From Acinetobacter lwoffii (GTDB lineage Bacteria > Pseudomonadota > Gammaproteobacteria > Pseudomonadales > Moraxellaceae): a stretch of DNA of 64,000 nucleotides. Of the stretch, positions 18,215 to 27,023 are shown piece after piece. Each line of letters starts with the position of its first letter. The stretch's first letter is position 1. The DNA lies in NCBI RefSeq assembly GCF_019343495.1, contig NZ_CP072549.1, positions 62,001 to 126,000 of the forward strand. Reading direction: 5' to 3'. Position numbers and translations under genes: made by a program. The notes beneath the pieces were generated by a model. It saw only the letters and a program-made list of their open reading frames with translations, did not search any database and had not been told where the DNA came from.

Positions 18215-18223
18215 TGCTATAAT
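18215..18223 (+). promoter_or_regulatory. Extended -10 promoter of gyrA
   Basis: TGCTATAAT is a perfect TATAAT with the TGn extension, about 108 bp upstream of the gyrA ATG. No good -35 lies at 17 bp, which is common for extended -10 promoters. The remaining leader (to 18330) is AT-rich with a GGAG ribosome binding site (AAGGAGTATGC). Confidence 0.55.
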
Positions 18224-18330
18224 TTAGGGCTGTATTTTAGTTTTTAACTCAGTCGTTTGAGTTAATGATTTTGCTAGTTTTACGACATATAAATACAAGC
18301 CAAAATTGGCTTGTAGAATAAGGAGTATGC

Positions 18331-21312
18331 ATGAGCGTATCGGAAATTAGACCGATTGCCATTGAGGATGAACTTAAAAGCTCATATCTCGATTATGCGA
18401 TGAGCGTGATTGTGTCACGTGCATTGCCCGATGTACGAGATGGTTTAAAACCTGTTCATCGTCGTGTGCTTTTCGCAATGCACGAATTAGGCAATGACTA
18501 TAACAAAGCTTATAAAAAGTCTGCACGTGTAGTCGGTGACGTCATCGGTAAATATCACCCGCATGGTGATTATGCCGTATACGAAACCATTGTACGTATG
18601 GCGCAAGATTTCAGCTTGCGTTACCAATTGGTTGATGGTCAAGGTAACTTCGGTTCGGTCGATGGCGATAGCGCAGCAGCCATGCGTTATACCGAAGTGC
18701 GTATGCGTAAACTGACCCACGAACTGTTAGCGGATCTTGAAAAAGATACCGTCGAGTGGGAAGACAACTACGATGGCTCTGAGCGTATTCCTCAAGTCAT
18801 GCCAACCCGTGTTCCGAACTTGTTGATTAATGGTGTCACTGGTATTGCAGTCGGTATGGCGACCAATATGGCGCCGCATAACATGACTGAAGTGGTGAAT
18901 GCGTGTCTGGCCTATGCCAATGATCCTCAAATCAGCATTGAAGGATTGATGGAACATATTTCTGGTCCGGATTTCCCGACAGGTGGCATCATTTACGGTA
19001 AATCAGGTATCGTCGATGCGTACCGTACTGGTAAGGGCCGTTTGCATATCCGTGGTAAATACCATTTCGAAGAAGATCCGAAGAATGGCCGTACCACGAT
19101 TGTCTTCACTGAAATTCCATATCAGGTCAATAAAGCAAAAACCATTGAGCGTATTGCTGAACTGGTCAAAGAGAAAAAACTCGAAGGCATTTCAGAGCTT
19201 CGTGACGAGTCTGACAAAGACGGTATGCGTATCGCGATTGACCTGAAGCGCGGTGAAAACGCCGAAGTGATCGTGAACAACCTGTTCCAGAATACGCAAC
19301 TTGAAAACTCTTTCAGCATCAATATGGTTTGTCTGGATAATGGCCAACCAAAATTGATGAACTTGAAAGACATCATTGCAGCGTTTATCCGTCACCGTCA
19401 GGAAGTGGTCACGCGTCGTACCATGTTCGAATTACGCAAAGCGCGTGAACGTGGTCATATCCTGGAAGGTTTAACCGTTGCTCTGGCGAATATTGATGCC
19501 ATCATCGAAACCATCAAGAGTTCTGCGAATCCAGCTGAAGCGCGTGAGCGTTTGCAGGCAGGTGAGTGGGCTGGTGGCGGTGTTTTGGCCTTGCTAGAAA
19601 AAGCCGGTTCAGTTTCTGTACGTCCAGATGAGATTGAAGGTGAAGATCCAAGTCGCCCATTTGGTTTGGATGGCGAGATTTATCGTCTGTCACCAACCCA
19701 AGTGAATGCGATTATGGAACTTCGCTTACACCGTTTAACTGGTCTGGAACAAGACAAGTTACATGCGGAATATAGTGAAATTCTGTCACAAATTGCTGAA
19801 CTGACTGCAATTTTGAATGACTTTAATCTGTTGATGAATGTGATTCGTGAAGAATTGGCCTTGATTCTTCAGCAGTATGGCGATGCACGTAAAACGTCGA
19901 TTGTCGAGTCACGTATCGATTTCTCTCGTGAAGATCTGATTCCTGAAGAGCAAATGGTTCTGACGGTATCGAAATCAGGTTATGCGAAAACTCAACCATT
20001 GTCTGACTACGCTGCACAGCGTCGTGGTGGCCGTGGTAAGTCTGCGACCAGCATGAAAGAAGATGATTACATTCAGCATCTGATTGTGACTTCAAGTCAT
20101 GCGACAGTACTTTGCTTTACCAACGTTGGTAAGGTCTATCGTCTGAAAGTCTATGAAGTGCCGCAAGCATCACGTGGTGCCAAAGGCCGCCCAATGGTGA
20201 ACTTGCTGCCGCTGGATGAAAACGAGACCATTACTGCGATCTTGCCTGTCATTGACGCGCCGAAGAAATTCAAAGAACGTCTGGCTGACTTCAAGGCATT
20301 TGTAAAAGTTAATGCAGCGCAGTTGCAAGCCAATGAAGTGATCAATGCTCATTTTGCCGAGCTTGAAGCTGCCCTGACTGAATCTGAAGATGGTGCGGAT
20401 GATATTTCAGATGCATTGCGTATTCAATTGAAACAGTTGGGCTTAGAGCTTTCTGCAACAGATCTTGATGATGACATCATCAATGACTTTGCTCAGCAGG
20501 CTGAAGCGGTACGTAAAAACTTCTATGTGTTTATGGCAACTGAATACGGTACGATTAAACGTGTAGAGCTTGAACAGTTCTCGAATGTCCGTTCAAACGG
20601 TTTACGTGCGATTGAGCTGAATGGTGACGATACCCTCATTGGTGTAGCGATTACCGACGGCGAACAGCAAATCATGTTGTTCTCGAACGAAGGTAAAGCC
20701 ATTCGCTTCGCAGAGACGGATGTACGTTCAATGGGCCGTTCTGCCAAAGGTGTACGCGGTATGCGCGTGACCATTGGTGCAGCTGCACAGCTAGAAGAAA
20801 ATGACGAAACTGAGATCGAGTCTGATGACGAAGATGGTTCAGATTCAGCATTGATTAGCCGTATCGTGTCATTGGTGGTGGTTCCTGAAACTGGCGAAGT
20901 ACTGTGTGCATCTGAAAATGGTTATGGTAAACGTACTCCAGTAGACGACTTCCCGACCAAGAAACGTGGCGGTAAGGGTGTGATTGCGATCAAGACCTCT
21001 GAACGTAACGGTCAATTGGTGGGTGCTGTTGGCATTGATGCGACTAAAGAGCTGATGCTAATTTCTGATGGCGGTACGCTGGTTCGTACCCGTGCATCTG
21101 AAGTGGCGCAAACTGGTCGTAATGCACAGGGTGTTCGTCTGATCCGTCTAGGTAATGAGGAATTGCTGGTCGGTGTGGTTTCAATCGAAGCTGTTGAAGA
21201 AGACGAGTTTGTTGAAGCAATTGAAGGTGCAGAATCTTTAGTGGCAGAAACAGATGTAGCAGTTGAAAATGAGCAAGTTGAAAAAGATGGTGAAAATTCA
21301 GTAGAAGAATAA
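18331..21312 (+). CDS. gyrA: DNA gyrase subunit A, with Tyr81 and an enlarged C-terminal domain
   Basis: 993 residues. Gyrase A cuts and rejoins DNA during negative supercoiling and is the main quinolone target in this genus. The N-terminal breakage-reunion domain starts [20 protein letters not shown] and has the catalytic Tyr in AMRYTEVRM near residue 120. The quinolone-resistance region reads [19 protein letters not shown]: residue 81 (E. coli 83) is Tyr (codon TAT, 18571-18573), not the usual Ser. The GyrA box RRGGRGKS is present near residue 562. Residues about 641-729, between AILPV and [10 protein letters not shown], are extra compared with E. coli GyrA (875 aa). A second acidic stretch ([14 protein letters not shown]) and an acidic tail follow. 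GyrA, not ParC, by the GyrA box and QRDR context. Confidence 0.98.
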   Translation: MSVSEIRPIAIEDELKSSYLDYAMSVIVSRALPDVRDGLKPVHRRVLFAMHELGNDYNKAYKKSARVVGDVIGKYHPHGDYAVYETIVRMAQDFSLRYQLVDGQGNFGSVDGDSAAAMRYTEVRMRKLTHELLADLEKDTVEWEDNYDGSERIPQVMPTRVPNLLINGVTGIAVGMATNMAPHNMTEVVNACLAYANDPQISIEGLMEHISGPDFPTGGIIYGKSGIVDAYRTGKGRLHIRGKYHFEEDPKNGRTTIVFTEIPYQVNKAKTIERIAELVKEKKLEGISELRDESDKDGMRIAIDLKRGENAEVIVNNLFQNTQLENSFSINMVCLDNGQPKLMNLKDIIAAFIRHRQEVVTRRTMFELRKARERGHILEGLTVALANIDAIIETIKSSANPAEARERLQAGEWAGGGVLALLEKAGSVSVRPDEIEGEDPSRPFGLDGEIYRLSPTQVNAIMELRLHRLTGLEQDKLHAEYSEILSQIAELTAILNDFNLLMNVIREELALILQQYGDARKTSIVESRIDFSREDLIPEEQMVLTVSKSGYAKTQPLSDYAAQRRGGRGKSATSMKEDDYIQHLIVTSSHATVLCFTNVGKVYRLKVYEVPQASRGAKGRPMVNLLPLDENETITAILPVIDAPKKFKERLADFKAFVKVNAAQLQANEVINAHFAELEAALTESEDGADDISDALRIQLKQLGLELSATDLDDDIINDFAQQAEAVRKNFYVFMATEYGTIKRVELEQFSNVRSNGLRAIELNGDDTLIGVAITDGEQQIMLFSNEGKAIRFAETDVRSMGRSAKGVRGMRVTIGAAAQLEENDETEIESDDEDGSDSALISRIVSLVVVPETGEVLCASENGYGKRTPVDDFPTKKRGGKGVIAIKTSERNGQLVGAVGIDATKELMLISDGGTLVRTRASEVAQTGRNAQGVRLIRLGNEELLVGVVSIEAVEEDEFVEAIEGAESLVAETDVAVENEQVEKDGENSVEE

Positions 21313-21325
21313 GTTTTTTACTGAT

Positions 21326-21352
21326 AAAAAGGGCGCTTCGGCGTCCTTTTTT
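21326..21352 (+). terminator. Terminator after gyrA
   Basis: AAAAAGGGCGC / GCGTCCTTTTTT stem (one G-T pair) with a TTCG tetraloop. Confidence 0.88.
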
Positions 21353-21380
21353 ATAAACCTTGACTGCATAAGGGTAAGCG

Positions 21381-21806
21381 ATGAAAACCAAATTAATGTT
21401 GTTAGCAGCAGCGGTTGCATTGAGTGGCTGTAATTCAATGGACAATATTCCGGATCCGAGTCCTGAACAGGAAAAGGCGGCACAGCTAGCCTATGAGGAT
21501 TTGCGTGATGGGAAATATGAGGAATTTCTGGATCAGTTAGAACCGCAGTTGCAAACCCAGTTTAAGGATAATGAAAAGCTGATGAAACGCTTTTCACGTT
21601 CAATTCCTCAAGGTGAATACAAGTCTAAGACTTTAATGACCAAAGAGATTGAAGAAGCAATCAATCAGCCTGGACAATATAAGGTCAGTTATGAAATTGC
21701 CTATCCGGAGAATCTGGTTCAGTATGATGTGAGTTTTGATAAGCCGAATGGTAGCAACAAGATTCGTAATTTCAATATTCAGGTCTTTGGCGAGTCAAAT
21801 AAATAA
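21381..21806 (+). CDS. Hypothetical lipoprotein (141 aa)
   Basis: Lipoprotein signal peptide MKTKLMLLAAAVALSGC with the lipobox LSGC and Cys17. The mature part is hydrophilic, beginning NSMDNIPDPSPEQEKAAQ, with a helical segment and then a beta-rich end (QYDVSFDKPNGSNKIRNF). The fold resembles small NTF2-like periplasmic proteins such as DUF3887/DUF4019, but I cannot confirm this. The gene is monocistronic, between the gyrA terminator and the convergent efflux operon. Function unknown. Confidence 0.7.
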   Translation: MKTKLMLLAAAVALSGCNSMDNIPDPSPEQEKAAQLAYEDLRDGKYEEFLDQLEPQLQTQFKDNEKLMKRFSRSIPQGEYKSKTLMTKEIEEAINQPGQYKVSYEIAYPENLVQYDVSFDKPNGSNKIRNFNIQVFGESNK

Positions 21807-21833
21807 GTGGAATAGGAGCATTACTATAATGCT

Positions 21834-22934
21834 CTATCTGCTTTGATGACTAGAAATTAAACGTCGATAAGCCAGGAAAAAGCACAAGCTGCCAATCATT
21901 CCAAGATAGAGCAATTTAGGCAAGACCAGTGCGGTAGGTACACCCATCTGATTGAGTTGAATAAACATCTGCACAATTTGCGTGGAAGGCAGGATTTCAC
22001 CAAGGACTTGCATCCAGATAGGCATGGCAGCATGCGGCCAGGCCGCACCAGATAAAAAGAACAGTGGAATGGAAGTGAATACAATCATATGACCCGCACG
22101 TTCTGGCAGATCCAGAAAACTGGCAAATAGGCAGGTCATGCCAATTATTGTGTAGATAAAAACCGGAACAGCCAGCAGCATCCCGAGCAGGTTGCCACCG
22201 CGCGGATAATCAAATAGCCAGAAGCTAAAGCCGAATAAATAGAAACATCCCAGACAGCCAATAGTAAAGACCGCTAAACACATCCCAATCAATGCATTTG
22301 CGTTTAATTCTACTTTTCTTTCCCGATATACCAAAATCAGCATACTCAAACCCAAAAGAATGGTTTGGTGAATAATTAAAGGTGCAACCGCAGGAAAGAC
22401 ATAGCTGCCATAGCCGGATAGCGGATTAAATAAAGGAATTTGATGCACAGAAAGGGCAGGTGAAAAATCCGAGACCTTGCCAAAGCGTTCAGTATAATCT
22501 GCCAAAGTTTGCTCAACTGATGTAGCTAAGCCCAGACCAATTTGTTTGGTCACTAAAAAGTTGGCCGTGCTTAAATACAGTCCAATTCCGCCTGTTTCAC
22601 CATGCCTTAAGCTTTGCGATAAATTGTCCGGCAGCAGTAAAATGCCATCGGCTTTTTGTGACTCCACCCATTGTTTGGCTTCGGCAAAATTGCCGGTAAT
22701 CACCTCAATTTCCACATTGGGGCTTTGTGCCACCTGACCAATAATACGGGTGCTTAAGTTACTTTGTTCTTCATCGACAATAATAATGGGTAAGGCTTCA
22801 GCCTGCTGTGCCTGATAAGCGGTTGGATAAAAAAAGCTGTAAAATAAGACGGATAGAATAAGCGTGGTAAAGATCGTGCCGTGACTGACAATATCCTTGA
22901 AGCTTTGCAGATAGTAAAACCAGAGGGATTTCAT
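21834..22934 (-). CDS. ABC-2 type transporter permease (second of two)
   Basis: 366-residue inner-membrane permease of the ABC2_membrane_3 type (YhhJ/YbhR-like). It has one N-terminal helix (residues about 20-40), a large periplasmic domain (about 45-175), then five or six helices with FFLSGAAWPHAAMPIWMQVL near residues 295-315, the conserved late loop. Its ATG overlaps the stop of the preceding permease (ATGA). It is the last gene of the TolC-HlyD-permease-permease operon. With its partner it should form the membrane part of an exporter, but the operon has no ATP-binding subunit. Confidence 0.88.
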   Translation of the reverse strand: MKSLWFYYLQSFKDIVSHGTIFTTLILSVLFYSFFYPTAYQAQQAEALPIIIVDEEQSNLSTRIIGQVAQSPNVEIEVITGNFAEAKQWVESQKADGILLLPDNLSQSLRHGETGGIGLYLSTANFLVTKQIGLGLATSVEQTLADYTERFGKVSDFSPALSVHQIPLFNPLSGYGSYVFPAVAPLIIHQTILLGLSMLILVYRERKVELNANALIGMCLAVFTIGCLGCFYLFGFSFWLFDYPRGGNLLGMLLAVPVFIYTIIGMTCLFASFLDLPERAGHMIVFTSIPLFFLSGAAWPHAAMPIWMQVLGEILPSTQIVQMFIQLNQMGVPTALVLPKLLYLGMIGSLCFFLAYRRLISSHQSR

Positions 22935-24061
22935 TGGACTGCTCCTTTAGCTATTTTTTTAAGAAACAGATAAGCCAGCAGAGCGTAGACTAGGGCATAG
23001 ATCAGCAGCATTAATCCAGCTTGCAGTGAAATATGCAATGGACTACCAATCACCCATTGTTCAGTTTGTAATTTGGCATAGGGCGTGAACGGAATAATAT
23101 TGGACCAAAACTGGGTGAATAGGGGCGCATTATTTAAAGGTAAAGTCACACCGGCAAAACTTAAAGATGAACCGCCATAGACCGCAATGATGCCAAAAGA
23201 TTTACTTAAATCTTTGGTTGCCAGAACCACTGCACTGCTTAAAAATGCATAAGCGCTATATAGCAGAAATTGTGCCGATAGAATCAGAGCGAGCGAGCCG
23301 GCAACAAACCAGCCGCGAATTTCAATCAGCCAGAACATCCAGATCCAGGTCCATAGACTAAAAATAGCCACATAGACCAGGTTCTTAGACAGCAATGCCA
23401 TCCAGATGGATGAGTTGCTGACCCAGCTTGTTAAGGTCTGCCGCTTCAGTTCCTGACCGACGGAAAATGCCACACAACAACACAGTAGTAAATGCAGAAT
23501 TGCCGGAATGACATAGGGTTCCAGATAGAATTCATAATTCAGCTGCGGATTATACAGTGGCGATATTTTGATATGCGGTGACGGTGCTTCGAGAGAGGGC
23601 AGCCGGTTGCCCAGATATTGCTGTCCGCTAAATTCAGCGAGTGCTTGCAGGGTACTAACCAGCATGGCAGACGAAATGGTATTTCCGATACTGAAATAAC
23701 TTTGGTTAAAGGCAATACTGATGTCAGCATCCTGAGCACGAACCAGACGTTGCTCGGCGCCGCTTGGAATATGGATATAACCCCAAATTTTATTTTGATT
23801 TAGCAGGCGCTCAATCTCAGCTGTTTGTTCCGACACCGTAGCAATTTTCAGAGTATGATTCAGTGCCACATGCTGATAAATGCTTTGACTCAGCGCACTC
23901 TGATCTTGATCAATAATCGCAATCGATAGATGATCGGGTTTACCTTGGGCAAACATGCTGCTGAATAAAATAATCACCAGTGCAGGTGCCAGCGTGACCA
24001 GACACAGATCCCATTTTTCGTGAAGCAGATAGCGCAATTCGCGCCATATACCCGTCCACAT
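22931..24061 (-). CDS. ABC-2 type transporter permease (first of two)
   Basis: 376 residues with the same layout as the next gene: an N-terminal helix (LVTLAPALVIILFSSMFAQG), a periplasmic domain and five or six C-terminal helices. It includes SFAGVTLPLNNAPLFTQFWS near residue 305, equivalent to the ABC-2 signature loop. It starts at a TAATG junction with the HlyD gene and overlaps the second permease by ATGA, so coupling is tight. A heterodimeric permease is likely. The substrate is unknown; related YhiI/YhhJ and YbhGFSR systems export drugs or other hydrophobic compounds. Confidence 0.88.
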   Translation of the reverse strand: MWTGIWRELRYLLHEKWDLCLVTLAPALVIILFSSMFAQGKPDHLSIAIIDQDQSALSQSIYQHVALNHTLKIATVSEQTAEIERLLNQNKIWGYIHIPSGAEQRLVRAQDADISIAFNQSYFSIGNTISSAMLVSTLQALAEFSGQQYLGNRLPSLEAPSPHIKISPLYNPQLNYEFYLEPYVIPAILHLLLCCCVAFSVGQELKRQTLTSWVSNSSIWMALLSKNLVYVAIFSLWTWIWMFWLIEIRGWFVAGSLALILSAQFLLYSAYAFLSSAVVLATKDLSKSFGIIAVYGGSSLSFAGVTLPLNNAPLFTQFWSNIIPFTPYAKLQTEQWVIGSPLHISLQAGLMLLIYALVYALLAYLFLKKIAKGAVQ

Positions 24062-25203
24062 TATGGGGTCTCTTTCAGTTTAAACAACACGCTCATCCCG
24101 ACTTTGAGTTCAGAAATCGCTGGTACGGGCACAAGATGCAGCTTAAAACTTCTGACATCATAGCCGCCGGTTTGGCGTGTGGTCTTAATGGTGGCAAATT
24201 CACCTTCAGCACTGATCTGCTTGATTTTAAAAGTGGCGGTTTTATCTAGGGCGGGAATATAACCTGCAATACTGCTCATTTTCTGAAACGGGGCATATTG
24301 GTCTTCACGAATATTCAGGCTCACCCACATCTTGTCTTCAATGAGGCTGACCACAGGGACTGCGGTGGCTACCAACTCCGAGACTTTGCCATAGGTTTTA
24401 GACACCGTTCCGTTTACAGGTGCAACTAATTGGGTTTCTGCTTCTAAAGCATTGGCTTCATCTAGCGCAGCCTGGGCAATATCTACCTGTGCATCGGCGG
24501 AACTCTTTTGCTGCGAGGTGCTGCCACGTTTGGCACGTGCATATTGCTGATACGCCGCTTCAGTCATTTGCGCCGCTGATTGACTGGCTGCAAATAATTC
24601 ATCACGGCGCTGGCGTGAGATCACACCTTCCTTAAATAAATTTGCACCACGCTCATAAGAAACTTTGGCTAAATTTTGCTGTGCTTTCAGCGATTGCCAG
24701 TTGGCATACAGGCTGGCGATATTTTCTTCCTGCGAGCCACGTTCAGCAGTCGATTGTAAGGCTAGCGCAGATTGTAAAGCCGCTACGGCTTGCTGTTTTT
24801 TGGCCTGAATTTCCGGGCTGTTTAAGCGCACCAGCACATCGTCTTTTTTGACCCGCTGACCTTCTTCTACATAGATTTCTTCAATACGGCTTGGCACTTT
24901 GGTCGCCACCTGAACCGTTTCAGCTTCTACACGACCCTGCAATTCCAGCGGAGCCGGTTGGTAGCTTTTCCATAATCCAAATGCGATGACTGCCAGCAGA
25001 ACTGGAATCAGGGCGAGCAATAAATATTTTTTCTTTTTAGCGATTTCAGGAGCTTGTTGTTGCTCGGTCGAAGTCGTCGCGTTATTTTCTATTTCAGTTT
25101 TTGTTTCTACCTGTTGCGCAGGCGATTTTTCTGTATCGCTGGATGAAGCCGCTTCATTCACAGGATCATTGGTTTTTTGATCTTCGTTCATGTTCGGCTC
25201 CAT
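24061..25203 (-). CDS. HlyD/EmrA family periplasmic adaptor
   Basis: 380 residues. A Glu/Thr/Ser-rich cytoplasmic N-terminus (residues 1-52) is followed by a membrane helix (KYLLLALIPVLLAVIAFGLW, residues about 54-73). Then come the biotinyl-lipoyl half (GRVEAETVQVATKVPSRIEE), a helical hairpin with Ala/Gln-rich heptads, the second lipoyl half (LVAPVNGTVSKTYGKVSELV) and a beta-barrel domain. It bridges inner-membrane permeases to the TolC-type channel. It joins both neighbours by TAATG overlaps. The long acidic cytoplasmic leader is unusual for this family. Confidence 0.92.
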   Translation of the reverse strand: MEPNMNEDQKTNDPVNEAASSSDTEKSPAQQVETKTEIENNATTSTEQQQAPEIAKKKKYLLLALIPVLLAVIAFGLWKSYQPAPLELQGRVEAETVQVATKVPSRIEEIYVEEGQRVKKDDVLVRLNSPEIQAKKQQAVAALQSALALQSTAERGSQEENIASLYANWQSLKAQQNLAKVSYERGANLFKEGVISRQRRDELFAASQSAAQMTEAAYQQYARAKRGSTSQQKSSADAQVDIAQAALDEANALEAETQLVAPVNGTVSKTYGKVSELVATAVPVVSLIEDKMWVSLNIREDQYAPFQKMSSIAGYIPALDKTATFKIKQISAEGEFATIKTTRQTGGYDVRSFKLHLVPVPAISELKVGMSVLFKLKETP

Positions 25204-26663
25204 TAGCGAATATAGTGGGTATTGGTATGTTGAATGTAGTTCGGAAATTCTGTAATCGAGCCATGGCTTTGTAATAGGGTGGCCAGTGACATCACATATT
25301 TATAGGCATTCAAGGCAGTTTCAGCTCGTAGTCCGCTCAGCATATTTTGTGCATCGATGACCTGTGTGGCGGTGCCCATATCTTCTTTAAAAGACAATTC
25401 TTGGATGCGTAAATTTTCCTGTGCGGCTTTCAAGTTTTGTGCCAGAAGCGCATCACTTTGCTGTGCACTGAGTGCTTCGCTATAAGATTTATAAATCAGA
25501 TTTTCAATTTCCTGCTGGGTGCGTGCAGTAAGCAGTTCTGTAGCAGAGCGTTTGAGTTCGGCAGCCTGAATATTTTTATTTTTATCAATTCCGGAAAATA
25601 AGTTATAACGGGCAGCCACCCCGACAATCCAGTTTTCATTTTGATCCAGACTATATTCACCAAAAGCAAAAACATTCGGTTTTTTTGCCGCTTGCTGGGC
25701 TTTGACATTGGCTTGAGCCAATTGGGTATCCAGCTGCATTTTTTGAATCAGCGCAGAGTTCTGACTAAAGGTTTTCAGCAGATGATTTAAGGCCTGTGGC
25801 TCGGTTTTATTGACAAATAAAGGCGTTGAAAGCTCAGTGATGCTACTTTCTTGAAGCAGATTATTCAGATGGAAAAGGGCAGCATTCAAATTGGCTTGCG
25901 TGTTTTGCTGGCTGCGTTCGGCATTATTACGTGCCACTTCAAATTGCATGCGCTGGCCTTTACTGATAAAACCTTGCTGTTCCATCTTTAAGGCATTGCG
26001 ATAATGCTGTTGCATGGCATTCAGGTTAAATAGTGCTGCTGCATGTAGTTGCTTTTGAAGCTGTACATTAAAATAACTTTGAATCAGTTCAAAACGCTGC
26101 GTGTCTTGCTGCTGTTTGTTGCTGAGCTGACTACGACCGACCTGAATATTGGCGATTTCTTTGGCGCTGCTTGTCAGTCCACCGGTATAAAGCGGCATCA
26201 TGACTGAAATCGTCGGACGAATCACCTGGTCATCCAGCACGACATGCGAACTATCAGGAATTAAGCCCACCCCATTTTGAATAGGTTGTCTTAAACTATT
26301 TTTTAACGGGTCAGCCAGATCACCTAAGTTCAGTTCATCAATTCTATTATTGACACCATCCGTTAAGGATTGCTCTAAATTATTTTTTAATGCGCCCAAA
26401 GGTAGATCGAGTTCATTATGAAAGGCATACGCACGAACATTCAGATCGATTCGTGGCAGACCTATACCTTTCACCGCTTCAGCTTCAAGTTTTGAGGCCT
26501 GTTCCAGACTTTGATAGGCTTGGCTGCTATAAGAATTTTGCAACAACTGACGTTCAGCGTCCTGAAAGCTGATGCTCTGCGCATGAGCAAAGCTGCCATA
26601 CATCATTGATGCAAGCAGATTTAAACCCCAGACAAGCTGTCTTTTATTTTTCTTTAAGTTCAT
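25203..26663 (-). CDS. TolC family outer-membrane efflux protein
   Basis: 486 residues, with a signal peptide ending near AHAQ (residue about 29) and the long alpha-helical repeats of TolC-type factors (AERQLLQNSYSSQAYQSLEQ; QQDTQRFELIQSYFNVQLQK; the second repeat with NAERSQQNTQANLNAALFHL). It is the first gene of the operon, so the outer-membrane channel, adaptor and both permeases are made together. Mature length is slightly above typical, owing to an Asn/Leu-rich loop near residues 95-150. Confidence 0.92.
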   Translation of the reverse strand: MNLKKNKRQLVWGLNLLASMMYGSFAHAQSISFQDAERQLLQNSYSSQAYQSLEQASKLEAEAVKGIGLPRIDLNVRAYAFHNELDLPLGALKNNLEQSLTDGVNNRIDELNLGDLADPLKNSLRQPIQNGVGLIPDSSHVVLDDQVIRPTISVMMPLYTGGLTSSAKEIANIQVGRSQLSNKQQQDTQRFELIQSYFNVQLQKQLHAAALFNLNAMQQHYRNALKMEQQGFISKGQRMQFEVARNNAERSQQNTQANLNAALFHLNNLLQESSITELSTPLFVNKTEPQALNHLLKTFSQNSALIQKMQLDTQLAQANVKAQQAAKKPNVFAFGEYSLDQNENWIVGVAARYNLFSGIDKNKNIQAAELKRSATELLTARTQQEIENLIYKSYSEALSAQQSDALLAQNLKAAQENLRIQELSFKEDMGTATQVIDAQNMLSGLRAETALNAYKYVMSLATLLQSHGSITEFPNYIQHTNTHYIR

Positions 26664-27023
26664 AAAGTCGCTAAACTGATTTAAAGCCGGTGATGTTATC
26701 CGGCTAGTATAGATTAAAAGTTCGTAGATAGAACTAGTGTAAAGTTATAGTATTGTTTCTTTTACATCTGTATTTCAAATACTTATCGGCTGTTTTTAAT
26801 GGAATATCTAGAATCAAAAAATGGCTTAATCTTGAATATTTTCAATTGTTAGTTCAAAGATGATAAAAACAGCAGGCTAAAATACTGGTCAATTTATCTT
26901 GTGAATCTACATTGATTTTTTGACTCTATCTTGACTCATAGATTGAAATAATTTTGTGCAAGACCCTGCCAGATATGGTTAAATGCCATCATTTTATTGT
27001 GTTTCACTCTGAAAGGAAAAATC
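26664..27023. other. Divergent intergenic region between the efflux operon and serC
   Basis: 360 bp, AT-rich, with no gene seen. It must hold promoters for both directions. A symmetric element is listed separately at 26719-26735. Near serC there is a tandem repeat of TTGACTC (26919-26937) that could supply -35 elements, but no strong -10 follows at the right spacing. SerC has a good ribosome binding site (AAAGGA). Confidence 0.4.
26719..26735. promoter_or_regulatory. Candidate operator of the efflux operon
   Basis: AGTTC-N7-GAACT is a perfect inverted repeat, 56-72 bp upstream of the TolC-family start. A TATACT hexamer on the minus strand lies at 26706-26711, immediately next to it. The geometry suits a dimeric repressor or MerR/LysR-type site. 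No regulator gene is adjacent. Confidence 0.35.

Noticed and set aside
21044..21445. Minus-strand 133-residue frame at the gyrA end
   Set aside because: Leu/His/Gln-rich translation spanning the gyrA terminator; a shadow of acidic GyrA codons.
26919..26940. TTGACTC direct repeat upstream of serC as a promoter pair
   Set aside because: No -10 hexamer lies at 16-18 bp from either copy; recorded only within the intergenic description.
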